Positions 22,640 to 33,960 of a stretch of 64,000 nt of DNA are shown here, in pieces. The stretch covers positions 124,001 to 188,000 of the forward strand of contig JAYKKR010000002.1 of assembly GCA_036971615.1 (NCBI GenBank), given 5' to 3'. Numbering within the stretch: position 1 is the stretch's first letter; each line of letters begins with the position of its first letter. This stretch comes from Amyloporia xantha. Lineage: Eukaryota; Basidiomycota; Agaricomycetes; Polyporales; Adustoporiaceae. Under the pieces are notes generated by a model, which saw nothing but the letters and a program-made list of their open reading frames with translations, had not been told where the DNA came from and made no database searches. Made by a program: the position numbers and the translations under genes.

Positions 22640-23152
22640 ATTTCTCCAGGACCCCGGCGAACCCCCACAGAGCTTTGATCCCTAAAGTCCGAAAATGTGG
22701 GTCCCAGACCCAAAATGTTTGATCCAAAAGTCCGAAAATGGGGGTCCACGGGCCGACAAGTCCAATCCAAAGTGGTCCGAAAATGCACCTCTCAGCGCTA
22801 TGTCCGATCTCCAAAGTCCGAAAGGACCACCTTATTTGGGGCCTGTCCGATACTGTAGTCCCCAAAAATTTCCAATCAGGCGTAAGTACTCAGACCATGT
22901 TGCTACCAGACGCCTCTACTATCTAAGCGACAACGCGTCACCTGCACATATTAGGCAGTCGCTCGGGCCAATATGGAGATTATAGAGACCGGTTGAATAC
23001 TTGATGTAGGTCCGATCCCATTTTGGACCGAATTTGGCCTCCTTCGCGCGAGGTTTGATTTTTTTGGTCCGAAAAGGGCATGTTCGCCAGGTCCGAAAAT
23101 GGCTTTTTCGGGATCAAAGCTCCCGGGGGGTTCGCCGGGGTCCTATTTCTCC
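22640..23152. mobile_element. hAT-like MITE, 497 bp, with 8-bp target-site duplication
   Basis: The element is 22,648-23,144. Its ends are inverted repeats of about 34 bp, starting AGGACCCCGGCGAACCCCC at both termini and continuing to AGCTTTGATCCC. It is flanked by a perfect 8-bp duplication, ATTTCTCC, at 22,640-22,647 and 23,145-23,152. The paralogous sites at 7,052-7,059 and 47,123-47,130 are empty and carry a single ATTTCTCC. At least six subterminal GTCCGAAA motifs occur in both orientations, as expected for hAT transposase binding. There is no transposase frame, so it is non-autonomous. The superfamily follows from TSD length and subterminal repeats only. Confidence 0.85.
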
Positions 23153-23401
23153 CTCCGTTAGATGTTGTTTACGCTGCGATGCCACAGACGTACTCTGGAA
23201 GCTTCACTGGCTCTGTCCTTGCCGTGTTCTGCATAACACCAGCAGCCCCGAACGCGCCATTACCTGTACGTCAGCACCAGTGTGTCTGATACCAGCTCCC
23301 TCTCTTAGTAGCCTCCCTTTCGTGTCTGTCGGCAATCTGCACCCATGCTATTTCACATCGTCTTATCCCAGTCGATTATTCAGGAAAAACTCAATCTGAA
23401 A

Positions 23402-23800
23402 ATGATGACTAACGCTCACTGGGTTTTTATTAAAGGCCGCCGTATCATAATGAGCGTGAGTAGCCACGGCAAGCTTGCTAAGAATACTCGATCAGGCTGA
23501 GACCTTCAACGCCGTCATGCCCACAGGCCTGAAGCTCTCCGCTTTATCTTTTTCAATCGTCAGTGACATTGGTATCATCTTCTGGCTGGTTTGTTCCTCC
23601 AAACGTCTCTCACCGCTCTTTGGCGCCTTCTTTTTCTTCTCCTCGTCGGTATGTTTCCTACGTATTGGTACGCTATATTTTTATCTGTCGCTGTATTCAT
23701 CACTAAAGGCTGCCACGCAGCGGTCATTCTCTCAAAAGAAAACATCACGTTTGGAAAGAGTGTACACACACAGCACGGTTGTATCCGCCGCAGTTGGTAG
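23402..23800 (+). pseudogene. putative small membrane-protein gene remnant, type A flank copy 3
   Basis: Same exon pair as at 7,319: ATG 23402, exon 1 to 23455, 40-nt intron 23456-23495, second exon with LSFSIVSDIGIIFWLVC. The upstream TATA-like sequence of the first copy is partly deleted here (GCATAACACC), so expression is less likely. Confidence 0.25.
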
Positions 23801-25257
23801 GCACGGGTCCAGATATATCGGTACCCCCCTATGCTACCAGCTGCGCATACACTGCATATGTGCCTAAATTTCCCCAAACGCGACACGTCTGGCATCGCGC
23901 TGACCACATCTTCAGTCTTCGCTTTACATACTCTGCCTCTCCACCCTACAGAGTGCTGCCAGTGCGATCCTCAGAAGAGTCATCCTTCTCGATGTGTTAT
24001 ATTCCAGCGAATTTCTCGACGCGTAGCATCACTACTCGTGTGTAGTCTGCTAGGTCAGCGACTCGAGTCGGAACTCATCTCCAATTCGGCTGTCTTGGGC
24101 TGCGGCCTAGGAACGACGGGCATCCGCCGTACAAAGTACTGCATAGGTTCTGAGATCTGACGGCATCCCCTGTATTTCACTGTCATCGCCCGTATGACTT
24201 GCAATCGGAAAACCACGTCTCCCATATGCTTGTATGCGATCCATCCCTCTCGAGATAGTCCTCCCCATGATTGCTCCCGAATAACGAGCACCGCATCCTC
24301 CAGCCGTTCATCTACTCCTCTTTCCCTAGAGTCATCGACATGGTGTGCGATTGTGGAGGCACTACCAGATACTGTGCCTTTCCGCGGCCTCCATTTCGTG
24401 CGTCCTGGTACCTCCGGCGACCTGTCTCTTCTGTCAGGCTTCGTGCTGGTCGTAGCCTTCTTGTATCTTGGGTGTTTTTGACATGTCGACATCTCTGTAA
24501 AGATCAGTCCCGTTCAGAACTGGTAGGACTGCGGTGCAGGACAGACGCGGGAACGCTTGAATGACTTGTAGGAACGAGTCTGCACCCATATCCACTCATC
24601 GGGTATAAATACCAATGTCCGTACATTTGACATCGTAGAGAGAATCATACATGTACGTAGCTATGAATCGCAGACTGTCAAACATACAGTAAAAGTCCGA
24701 TGAAAATGAAACATACACCAGAAGTAACTAGAGACACCCGAATAGATGCTGTGAAACAAGTCTCATAAGGAACGGAATTTTATATTGTACAGAACTTAAA
24801 GAACTGCCGAACGACGGGAATAGATCAACCAGGAAAAGACAAGCATACAGAGTAAGCGAACGTGCACCAGACAATGGTTCCCTTTGTAGAAACGTAGGCG
24901 AGGCGGATAATGGCCGTCGTGATCTCCACTACACGGTTTCCCTCCGTGAGTAATTCCGTTCACCGGCCTGACAGCCATGCACGGTGTCGAGAAGCCTTGT
25001 GGAGCATTGCAACGTCATTCCATCTGTAATGCATCCATGTTTTGGTAACTAGTTGGAAGTGACGCAGGGAGCTGATGGAAGGATTGAACCGATCGGCTGT
25101 CGAAGATGTGACAAGAAAAACAGTGCGCGAGGGCGGAAAGGTTGAGAGGAGATCAGAAGTGATCTGCATTTGCCGAGGGGACTCCAAATAAAACAACCAG
25201 AGGATCATCCCATAAAACGTACAATCTGGCAGAAATGCAATGCAAACTGTTAATCAG

Positions 25258-26509
25258 CTAGATCAACGATATGAGAGTAGAAACGCACCTCAAAATGCCT
25301 CTCTCACACAGCCGAGGCATACGGGACATCAACTGTAACCTCAATTCCATTGCCAGAGTTTTGTGTACATGACGAGGAAGAGGGTCCAACTTAAGTATAA
25401 CCTCTTGAAGATTTAAAAAAGTAGGGAGAGAAGATAGAACATCATCCAGTCGGGCACAGCAGTCTTGACCAATTCTGGCCACAGCTGTATCCACCGGTGA
25501 GTCATAATACAGACGGAAATCAATCGATATTGCGTGGATCCTGTCGGATGTGACTCCCGAGAGACATCGAAATAGCCAGTCATAGTCAGTAGCCGCATAG
25601 ACCGTCAGATTCAGCATGAGCTCTCCAAGTCTTGCACAATTAGCAAGGCTGAGACAGGCTGCACAAGAAAATGAATAAGAGATGAGCATTGTTCCATCAA
25701 TTGAAGAATAGAGACACACAGCGTTCTGCGCTTTCAGTAATCTTATCGTCCACACCGAAGCTCAGCCTCAGCGTATCCAGTGATGTGCCCGCGGCGTCCA
25801 CCAATGCCTGAACACGTGCAGGAGGTTCAATATGATTATAGCGAAGATCCAGGTTATTCAAACCGGCAAGGACACCAGCACCAGCAACGAGCAAGAGGTC
25901 CGCAATGCCAGTCATCGAGGCCGCATTGCCGTATAATTCAAACCGTGATATCCTTTGTGGCCACTTCGCGAATACAGGACGAGCAGCCCCATGCTCCCGA
26001 AAGGACACATTGCGAAAGTCGAGGTGATCGAGATTTGGGAAACAGCAGATGAGCCGACGCAGCGTGGCAATCGACGGCAAGCTGACATTGTCAAGGTTGA
26101 ATCCCGTGATGGTGGAGAAAGCAGAGAGATGGAGGAAGACGAGTGGCGACATGTCACAAGCACGCCATTCAGCTAGCCTTATGCTCAGCTGATGCACCCG
26201 CGTCCATCGGCCTGCTAGCATCGCGGCAAACGTGCTCACATGAGGAACCGGCATACGCTGCCAGTAGTCAATCGGCCCCGGGCGAAGTACAACCACAGTC
26301 CGTGGTCCTTTCCACAGATTTCTCCTATCCTGTGTCGCAACTTGCACAATCTCGTCTCGATTGAAAAAGGCCACATGGTCAGGCAGGTTATGCCGGCTTC
26401 TAGGTACCCACGATTTGCAGACCAGCATGCAGGTCACCAGCGCGCTGTAGTCGCCCTTCAGACAATCAATGATCGAGTCCCATATCTCTGGGGGAAGGAT
26501 TGGCAGCAT
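25258..26509 (-). CDS. F-box / leucine-rich-repeat protein, copy 4 (diverged, mostly intact)
   Basis: ATG at 26509-26507. Exon 1 is 26509-25756 (754 nt), the phase-1 intron 25755-25659 (97 nt, GTGTGG donor, and a pyrimidine-rich TTTTCTTGTGCAG acceptor), exon 2 is 25658-25258, giving 384 aa. The F-box reads LPPEIWDSIIDCLKGDYSALVTCMLVCKSW. This is the most diverged intact member, and it fixes the intron: the acceptor is strongest here and the frames on either side still agree. A one-base deletion after GILRCV shifts the last residues to STLISLI and removes about 17 C-terminal residues found in other copies. The core adaptor is probably functional. Confidence 0.75.
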
Positions 26510-26577
26510 GGTGACTACTGATTTGACCGGCGATGAGAGATCCGAGCAGATAAATGAGGAGAAACGAGAGCAAGAGC

Positions 26578-26631
26578 CTACATGAGCTCCATTGAAGTCG
26601 ATCGAGCGATATATAAGCAGTTCGGGCTCAC
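26578..26631 (-). other. 5'-UTR intron of F-box copy 4 (54 nt)
   Basis: GTGAGC donor at 26631, CATGTAG acceptor ending at 26578. Length is conserved even in this diverged copy. Confidence 0.65.
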
Positions 26632-26659
26632 GATGAATAACAGGCAGTCTTCGGACCAA

Positions 26660-27390
26660 TTACCCGTAGTTGTTGAGTAGCGCGCGATGGTCCTCAATCA
26701 GCGTGTGGGAATCGTTCGCTAGCGAAACGATGGCGGCGGGAGGTATGGGGAAGGGTGTGTATCTCAAGGGGAGAATGTAAACCGGACGCTGGATAGAGAG
26801 TGGTGGTGTGGTATCCTAGAAGCAGGAGGAGAGTAGGACGCAGGGAGGATGCTGCGTATAGGCCTATGTATTGTAGTATGTGTCGCCTCGAGGTTGCCTC
26901 GAGGCCATGACGCGCACCGGGGCAGTGGAGATATCATACGTATACCATCGATCACGCCTATCGAGATACGACCCCAAGCCTCGCTGCCTCAGCCGCTCAG
27001 CGCTCGCCGGTGGGGCTCCGCAACTCCGTGGCCGTTGATTGCCAGAGCGCGATGCTGAGCTCTGCGCGAGTCTCACCGTCGACCCGACCACTAAAGCGAC
27101 GTCGCGCCCTCTACCCGACGATCTCTTGGCCATGGACCCCGTAGAACGAACGGCATCATTGCTTCACCATGACGTCCGACCTCACCCGTAGAGCTGTTCT
27201 GCAAACAGTCGAGAACCGTCCCGGCATGAACACTGTTTCCCTCTAAATCAAACCATCAACAACTTGAACTCACAGCTGAACGAATGCATGAGGCAGAACG
27301 CACATTGACTGGTATGCGAAAGACAGAGCGCGAACAGACAGTCAGAAACATGGACATGTAATTTCGCGTTTCTCCTTCTGCAGGCCCCGA
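26660..27390. repeat. 5' leader, promoter and truncated flank of F-box copy 4
   Basis: Similar to F-box upstream sequences to about 27,120 (for example GGGGCAGTGGAGAT and GCCTATCGAGATAC), with a GGCCTATACGCAGC stretch where other copies have their TATA region. Beyond about 27,130 the resemblance is lost and no gene is seen. Confidence 0.5.
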
Positions 27391-27391
27391 G

Positions 27392-27740
27392 TCAGCAGCA
27401 CGCGTACGCGCATGAGATGCTGTATCTGCTGCACGCCAGCATCGCGGTGAACGTGCTCAGATGAGGGATCCGCTTACGCTCGATGACAGGACCGATGCCG
27501 CCCAGTAAATGCACGCTCCGTGGCCCTTTCCATAGATTCCCACTAGCTCGTGCGACCTGCACGACCTTGTCTCGATTGTCGAAGGACATCTGCTTGAGCA
27601 GGTAATGCGAGCTTCTGGGTTGCCACGATTTGCAGACCAGCTTGCAGGTCACCAGCGCGCTGTAGTCGCCCTTCAGGCAATCAATTATCGAGTCCCAGAT
27701 CTCCGGGGAAGGATCGGTATCGTGGCGATTTTCAATTTGA
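27392..27740 (-). pseudogene. F-box gene fragment (truncated, no start codon)
   Basis: Contains PEIWDSIIDCLKGDYSALVT, LVCKSWQPRS, FDNRDKVVQVA, NLWKGP and IPHLSTFTAMLA, matching the first 95 residues of the family, closest to copy 4. The start ATG is replaced by ACG and a base is lost before PEIW. The similarity stops abruptly after TAMLA, where the LRR part should begin. Non-functional remnant. Confidence 0.75.
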
Positions 27741-27839
27741 TCGCTGGTGCGAGAGACTTGCCCTGACGAATGAGGAAGAACGTGAGCCTCCATTTCTTGC
27801 ATTGATCGAGCGATATTTGAGTCGTTCGGACTCACAATG

Positions 27840-28490
27840 AGTAGTAGACAGTCTTCTGAGTATGTGCCCGTAGTTTTGAAGTGCTGCGTGGTGGTTCTGA
27901 ATTAGCGTGTGTGAGTCCTCGCTAGCAATAACGAAGGTGGCTGAAGAGTGAGAAAGCGGTAGTAGATGTCTCGCGGGGACAATATTAAAGTAATCCGGAC
28001 GAAGGGTATGTGGCAGTGGAGCCTACATAAACACGAGGTGCATGGGACGCAGCAGTGCGCACAATTCTATGTGATAAGTAGCGTGCACAGGCGTCGACGG
28101 TCAAAACCTCAAGCTGCCCGCCGCCACATGCGCTACGCCCGACGGTAGGGCACGTGATCGCGTTGACATATAGTAGTGAAGGTCACCTTTCTCCCTCCTG
28201 CACTGTAGCTGCTCGCACGCTGTCAATGGCTATGTGAGGTCTCTGTTGATCGGCCGTGTTATCATCATGTTGGCTATGCGTGGATGGCAGTGCAGCTGTA
28301 TTCCAGCTGATGTCCTGGCCAGCTTCGAATTCCCCGTCAGCGAGAGGTCCATTGGCCACGGCTAACAACAGCGCGCTGCTCCTCCACGCTCAAAATTCCA
28401 CCTGCACTTACTTGTCCCCCCATTCTTGAGAAGGCCCGCAGGTATACTACAGCGCCCAGCGCTTTCAACAACTTGTCTAGGCGATCTACA
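27840..28490. other. decayed flank sequence before the single-copy membrane-protein gene
   Basis: A CACGTG element within GGGCACGTGATCG at 28,151-28,156 shows that array-derived flank extends to about 28,160. From about 28,190 the sequence is single-copy and includes the upstream region of the next gene. Confidence 0.4.
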
Positions 28491-28496
28491 GGTGCG

Positions 28497-30270
28497 ATGA
28501 CCGGGGTCTCGCGCCGTGTACTCCTCTCCATCTTGCCGCTCTTTCTGCTGCTCCGACTCGCCTCATGTACTCTCACTTACCGCACAATAGACGACGAGAA
28601 TGGCGACTCAGTGACGGGTCTCAAGCCTGCGTACGCACCGACAACAGGTGCCTGGAATTATGGACCTACTTGTCCAGGCTGCTTCGTGCAACCCGATCCT
28701 GACGACCTGTTTGACCACTCATGGCACGAAACCACCGCATCGCCCACAGATACCGACGTGAGGACGATCACACTCACGTTTAGCGGTATGTAGGTTGAAC
28801 GCTCTTGAAGTCTGGACGGGTGCTTACACCGATCTCCGCAGGAACTTCCATCTGGGTCTACTGTGTCGTGCCGAATGCTGTGCTATACGCGACGACCTTC
28901 GTGAACATCAGCTTCCAGCTTGACGGTAATGAAGCAGGGGCATACTCACATATACCTACTACCTCAGATTCCTTTCTGTACAACGTGAGCGTGTACAGCG
29001 CCACGTCGCTGGCGCCCATGCAGCACACCTAGGCTATGACCACTGAGCGCGCTGCCAATGCGTCGTATATGGCCTTCGACTGGGCCATGTATGCGTGAGT
29101 ATTTCCTTCACAGTTCTGATGAACGCGGTTGATATGGTCTTTGTAGGTACGACTCTGATCCGCCGACAAGCTCTGGATCCGGGTCGGGATCCAGCCCAGT
29201 ATCGAGTCCAGCACCCAACCCCACACCCAGTCCAACATCAAGTCCCGCACCCAGTCCAGTATCAAGTCCTGCACCCAGTAGAGCAGTGGGTCTGCCTCCT
29301 AGTCCAGCATCGAGTCCAGCATCGAGTCTAGCTTCGAGTCTAGCATCGAGTCCAGCATCTCATTCAGGACCAAGTTCAGGACCGAGTTCAGGACCCGCTT
29401 CAGGATCAAGGATCCCATTCAGCATCTCCACCATTCAGTTCAGGATCTAGTTCTGTCGCCTCGGACCCATCACGAGCTACATCCACATCTTCCTCTTCAG
29501 GAAGACCTATGCCTACCTCCGCCCTCGCCTCTTCGTCCCATCCTCCCATCGGCGCTATCGTCGGCGGTGTCGTGGGCGGGGCTGTTGCTCTAATAACCGT
29601 CCTCGTTGCCTTCTTCTTCTGGCGGCGCCGAGGAAGGACCGATGTAGACGTAGACGGGATCCATCACAACCAAGACAAAATCCATCGTAACAGAGCACTC
29701 AGCGAGGTGCTCGACCCGCTCGAACCTGGACTCGAACCGTACGCCGACGACACCACCGCTTCTCACCTCTCGCTGCCTACCGCTACCCCTGGACCCGTGC
29801 TGACCGGGCCGTCAAGTCCGACCGATACAAGCGGTTTCGCTACCACCAGCTTGCCCGTGGCTCCGCTGACTCCTCCCAGCACCGTGCCCGCCGACAGCAC
29901 CGATGCCCCGCCGCCATCGATACGCGCTGCGAGCATGCGCTCGTCCAAGGCAACGATGCAGCGGCGCGAGGAGCTCTCGCGCCAGATGCCCGAAATCGAG
30001 CGGCACGTCGCCGACCTCCAGCGGCGCCGGTCGTCATCGTCATCGTCATCACTGTCACCGCATCCATCTGCGTCCGCAGACCCCTCGAGCTCGGCGCGGA
30101 CTTTGGGAGCTGCGGGCGGATACGACGACGCTGGGTTGAGGAGGCAGATCGAGAATCTGCAGATGGAGGCGGAGCGGTTGAGATTAGAGGCGGCGGCGGC
30201 GTATGAAGAGCCGACGCTGGCGTACGAGGAGGAAGAGGCTGCGGAAGAGGAAGGGAGGACCGGCGAGTAG
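28497..30270 (+). pseudogene. single-pass membrane protein: signal peptide, extracellular domain, Ser/Pro stalk, TM, coiled coil; two lesions
   Basis: ATG at 28497 opens a signal peptide (RRVLLSILPLFLLLRLASC). Exon 1 ends at 28785, intron 28786-28841 (56 nt), exon 2 to 29094, intron 29095-29146 (52 nt, GTGAGT donor), exon 3 to a stop at 30268-30270. The extracellular part has WNYGPTCPGC, WHETT and WVYCVVPNAV motifs of a mushroom family of unknown function. A Ser/Pro/Gly stalk precedes a TM segment at about 29,548-29,620 (GAIVGGVVGGAVALITVLVA, then WRRR). The tail has coiled-coil stretches (REELSRQMPEIE, RRQIENLQMEAERLRLE). Lesions: TAG at 29030-29032 where the family continues after EHT/QHT, and one extra A near 29,408 that shifts the stalk frame. 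Either a young pseudogene or sequence errors. Confidence 0.65.
29190..29410 (+). repeat. coding minisatellite of the Ser/Pro/Gly stalk
   Basis: Imperfect 6- and 12-bp units (AGTCCAGCATCG, AGTTCAGGACCG) encode SSPAS, PSPVS and SSGP repeats. Such tracts slip easily, which fits the extra base near 29,408. Confidence 0.7.
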
Positions 30271-31480
30271 AGGCTGTCGAGGGTGCTGGTGTTGTGCATG
30301 ATCTGGACGTCATGGTATGTTGCTCCGTTCGTTCGATTGTCGGTTCCGGCTCAGAGTGACATCACTCAAATCCTCAAGAATAGTGTATACCATTATCCAG
30401 AGATACCACATTATCCTACAACCTCATGCATTCACAGCTCATAAATAATTCAGGTAGCTTAGTAGAAATCGAAGAAACACCTTATTTTTATGTCTAAGTG
30501 AAGAGTTTCGCCATGATCATGGGAAGAAATAAAGGAAAAACAGCGATATTAACTGGAAAGATGAGAGGAGTAGTGGGGAATTCCGAATGAGGGAGGAGTG
30601 GGGGATGCAGGAAGAGGATGCGGCGCGCCTGTCAACATGCCGGCCACGTGGCTTGATCTAGATAATGATCTGCGCATGCGGGATGTTCGCGAACGTCACT
30701 GCTCAAGTTAGACTCGACCTTGACTCGACCCAACCACTAACGGAGTCGAAACTCCAGCTTGGGTATTTCACGGTTTGTGGTAGTCTCACAACCTGCACTA
30801 TGCCTGTTTCATCACAGGGTCGCCCCCTTGGAGATGGTTTGCATCTTCTCTGATCATGTATGACTCGGCCTGCCCTTGCGGTACGCTGTACGAGCCCCAC
30901 CATCACAATGGCACGCGCGTCCGGCGCGACCTTCTGTCATGAGGGATGAGCACCAATCCGAAGTGGAGGACATGGTCACAGAGACGAGATGAGGTTGGAT
31001 GTACGAACTCCAGTAAAACAGGACTGTTGAACTGTGCGATAAGACGGCACTAAGATGTCAACGATCGTCGTGTTGCCTTCTTCCGCCGCGCGAGGTGCGA
31101 AGACCGTCAGGCTAGGCCTATAGGTTCGAGATGGGGAAATCAATATGCATTCGGACGAGACTGAAACGATTACGGAATTGCTCGATGAGGGTCGGCGACA
31201 GTAGCTCCAGGGATTAAATCGTAGTCGTGATAGACGCTCTTTAGTTGGAAAATGTGGCGCAGCAAGCCTATGAACGGATATGGTGTCGCGAGAAATAGGA
31301 GAGGAAGTAAGACAGAAACAACGAAATGCTTCAAACAAGCTCAAAAGTATCAGATCAATAACTGAGGGGCTCCTACGTTAATCAATGATCTCTTTTAGGT
31401 TGTTTACAGAAAGGTTTGTAGAGCACTGACCTGCCCGTTTGACAAAATAGAACTCGTGGTGGAATTCTCATCGACGTTCA
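30271..31480. other. intergenic stretch between the membrane-protein gene and F-box copy 5
   Basis: AT-rich sequence to about 30,580, then a short promoter-like remnant at 30,590-30,660 (GGATGCGGCGCGC) resembling the F-box copy 8 upstream region at 54,520-54,545. No gene is supported. Confidence 0.4.
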
Positions 31481-31485
31481 CTCTG

Positions 31486-32600
31486 TCAGGTAGAGAAGCA
31501 GAACGTAAACTGCACGAGATCCATGACACAAGAATATAAAACACATTCCAAAATCCCTCGTTCATGCAGCCGATGCATCCAGGACACCATCCCGGACCAG
31601 GCCTCCTGTATCAGGTCCTTCTGTATAGGATCATCGGAGATGTCATCCAAATCAAGTATAACCTCGTCAAGGTTAGCGAAGATTGGAGAAGACAGAACTT
31701 CATCAAGTCGGGCACAGCAGCCTTGGCCAATTCTACCTATTGTGATATCCACCGGCGAGGCGGCTTCCAGCGTGAACACTATTTGGACTGTCTTGATGAT
31801 GTCGGATGTGACCTGCGAGAGACATCGATACACCCAGTCGTAGTCCGTGTTTTCACAGACGTGGTCTAAAGTGAAATAGAGCTCTCGGAGTTTTGAGCTA
31901 GGGACAAGACTTAGACAGGCTACAGGAGGAAATGGCTCGATGGTGAACACTTTTGCATTGAAATGATATGAACGCACGGGCTTCTATGCCATCAGCAATT
32001 TTATCCTGTTTGTGTCCGTCACAGTACAAACACAGTGTACTCAGTGAGGTGTTCGCAGCATCCACCACTCCTTGCAAGGAGCGCGATGCCTTTGCATATG
32101 CGGGGGACTCAATATGTCGGTAGTCAAAATGCAGATTATGCAGGTGACCGATGACACCAGAAGCGACCAGCAGGTTCGCGATGTCAATGATGGAGTCACC
32201 ACAGTCTGCCATGTCCCACCACGAAAGCTTCATACCCGGTGGCCACTTCGGAAATGCTGGAGGGGCATCGCCATGCTCGGGGAGGGACAGATAGCGGCAA
32301 TGGAGTGGTTGGAGGTTTGAGAAACTGCAGAGGGGACGACGCAGCGGGACGATCGACAGGAAATTGACCATGTGGAGAGTGAGGGATGTGATGGAGGAGA
32401 AGGCAGAGAGATGGAGAAAGACGAGCGGCGTCACGTCCCCCGCACGCCATTCAGCACTTTGAATTCGGATCTCCCGCACTCAGGTCCACCGTCCTGCTAG
32501 CATCGCAGCTAGGGCGCCCAGATGGGGTACCGGCTTACACTCGAAACTGAAGCTGCCCCATACATGCACGCTCCACTGTTCCCAGTCTCTGAATCCATGG
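31486..32600 (-). pseudogene. F-box family copy 5: LRR part only, F-box lost, in-frame stop
   Basis: Exon 2 (31919-31486) ends FTFCFST at the usual C-terminus. The phase-1 intron is 32022-31920 (103 nt, GTGACG donor, CCTGTAG acceptor). Upstream, LRR-part motifs are clear (QSAEWRAGDVTPLVFLHLSAF, then LPEHGDAPPAFPKWPPG). An in-frame TGA at 32482-32480 interrupts GRWT and VREI, and similarity fades by about 32,600, before the F-box. Among the most diverged members, so useful for showing that the intron is old. Confidence 0.7.
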
Positions 32601-33452
32601 AGAACGCTGCAGCATCCACCGCATCATGGTCGTCTATCCGCCCTATCAGGAAGGGTGAATCTTCGTCAGCGACAGGCTGCGAGTAGGATTGTCCGATAGA
32701 CTGCTGTGTCCTGATCCTGTCTTCGAGCAACAGTAAACCGACTAATAGCATCGTTTAGCGACATGGTCAATGATGACCGAGTAAGTTTGAGCAACTAACG
32801 TCCATTCTCTGTAACTTCAATCTGTGGCTGAGCCGCTCGAAGTAACGCAGGTATGTCTTCGGGAACGTCACAATCCTTATTGTCCACAACGAAATTAGTC
32901 AAGTAGGCAACGCAAATTAACACCCCACTTACAACACATAACGCGAACAGGTCATAGTCGCTAGTGATCGCGCAATCGGCCTCCGAATTCTGGAAGGCAC
33001 AGGTTCAATACCTCTATACTAGTAGGTAGCCGGAATAGAATTGCACTTGCCTCGAGGATATAATCTAGGACATATCCAACCGGGTCATACGGCTAGCCTC
33101 AATGTCAGCGGAGTATCAGCAGAAAGACATAATGTACACAGAACCTTCTGATAAGACGGAACTTGCTCGATAACAAAGTCATCATCATCCGAACATGATG
33201 GGTCCCGGGGCTCAGCTGCAGCTCTCATCACCCTGGGGAAGATGAGAAGACGCTTCTTCATTTGGAAGTAGTGCAAGAAGATGCATTGATCTTCTGGAAG
33301 GCGGTCGAGGTCCGTTTCCTCTGTACGGCCTGCCACTGGATGATGGTGGCTATGTGGAGGATGGTTATGGCGCGAGCGGCCGCCTTCCTGGTCGTGACGG
33401 GCTGCGCGTGGAGGCCCCGAACGAGATGTGCAATTGCCTTCCACTTTCAACA
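32600..33452. other. no supported gene
   Basis: Sequence between the truncated copy 5 and the isolated F-box start. No matches to other units are evident. A plus-strand frame at 33,262-33,558 and a minus-strand frame at 33,085-33,456 overlap each other and neither resembles a known protein. Confidence 0.4.
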
Positions 33453-33960
33453 TCAATCAATGATGGTGTCCCAAACCTCTGGAGGAAGGACTGGCAACAT
33501 GCTGACTTCCGATTGGACCAGTAGTGCGAGACCCGAATGGACAAGTGAGGATGAATGAGAACCTACACGACCTCCATTGAAGTCGATCGAGCGATACTTA
33601 AGCAATTCGGACTCACGATCGGTAGCATGTAGACTTCTGAGTACCCGCAGTTGCAAAGGACTGCGCAGCGATCCTGAATCAGCGTGCGGAGATCGTTCGC
33701 TAGCAGTGGCAACGGCGGCGGAAGGTATGAACAAGTAAAGGCCGGTGCGTCTCAAAAGGAAACCGTAAGCTGGACAGAATATGTGGCGGGCAACCCTAGA
33801 TGAGGGTGGAGGGTGAGATGTGGGCCGAGAATACGGTGCATGTACGATAGCCCTATGTATTAGTAGTATGCACAGGATGTGCCACTTCGAGACGGCCTCG
33901 AGGCAAGAGGCGCACAGGGGCCGTCCGAGGGATGTGTACTCGTTGATCGGGCCTGTCAAG
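33453..33960 (-). pseudogene. isolated F-box gene start with leader, cut after 15 codons
   Basis: Reads MLPVLPPEVWDTIID and then TGA, where unrelated sequence begins; the remaining gene is gone. Upstream are a conserved leader and the 54-nt UTR intron at 33616-33563 (GTGAGT donor, CGTGTAG acceptor), then an upstream region closest to copies 2 and 6 (CATGTACGATAGCCCTATG). It may be the missing 5' end of a unit rearranged with copy 5. Confidence 0.7.

Larger units (their letters stand above)
20560..24980. repeat. array unit, type A flank after copy 3, interrupted by a MITE
   Basis: Matches 4,990-8,950 and 45,040-49,020 throughout except for the 497-bp insertion at 22,648-23,144. It holds the CACGTG element at 22,591 and the membrane-protein remnant at 23,402. 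Unlike the block after copy 1, it leads directly into F-box copy 4 with no ghost unit between. Confidence 0.75.

Noticed and set aside
29763..30313. Minus-strand frames opposite the cytosolic tail of the membrane protein
   Set aside because: Antisense shadows of a GC-rich repetitive coding exon.
32950..33025. tRNA-like T-arm (AGGTTCAATACCT)
   Set aside because: No anticodon stem with U33 and no matching D-arm or acceptor stem could be formed.
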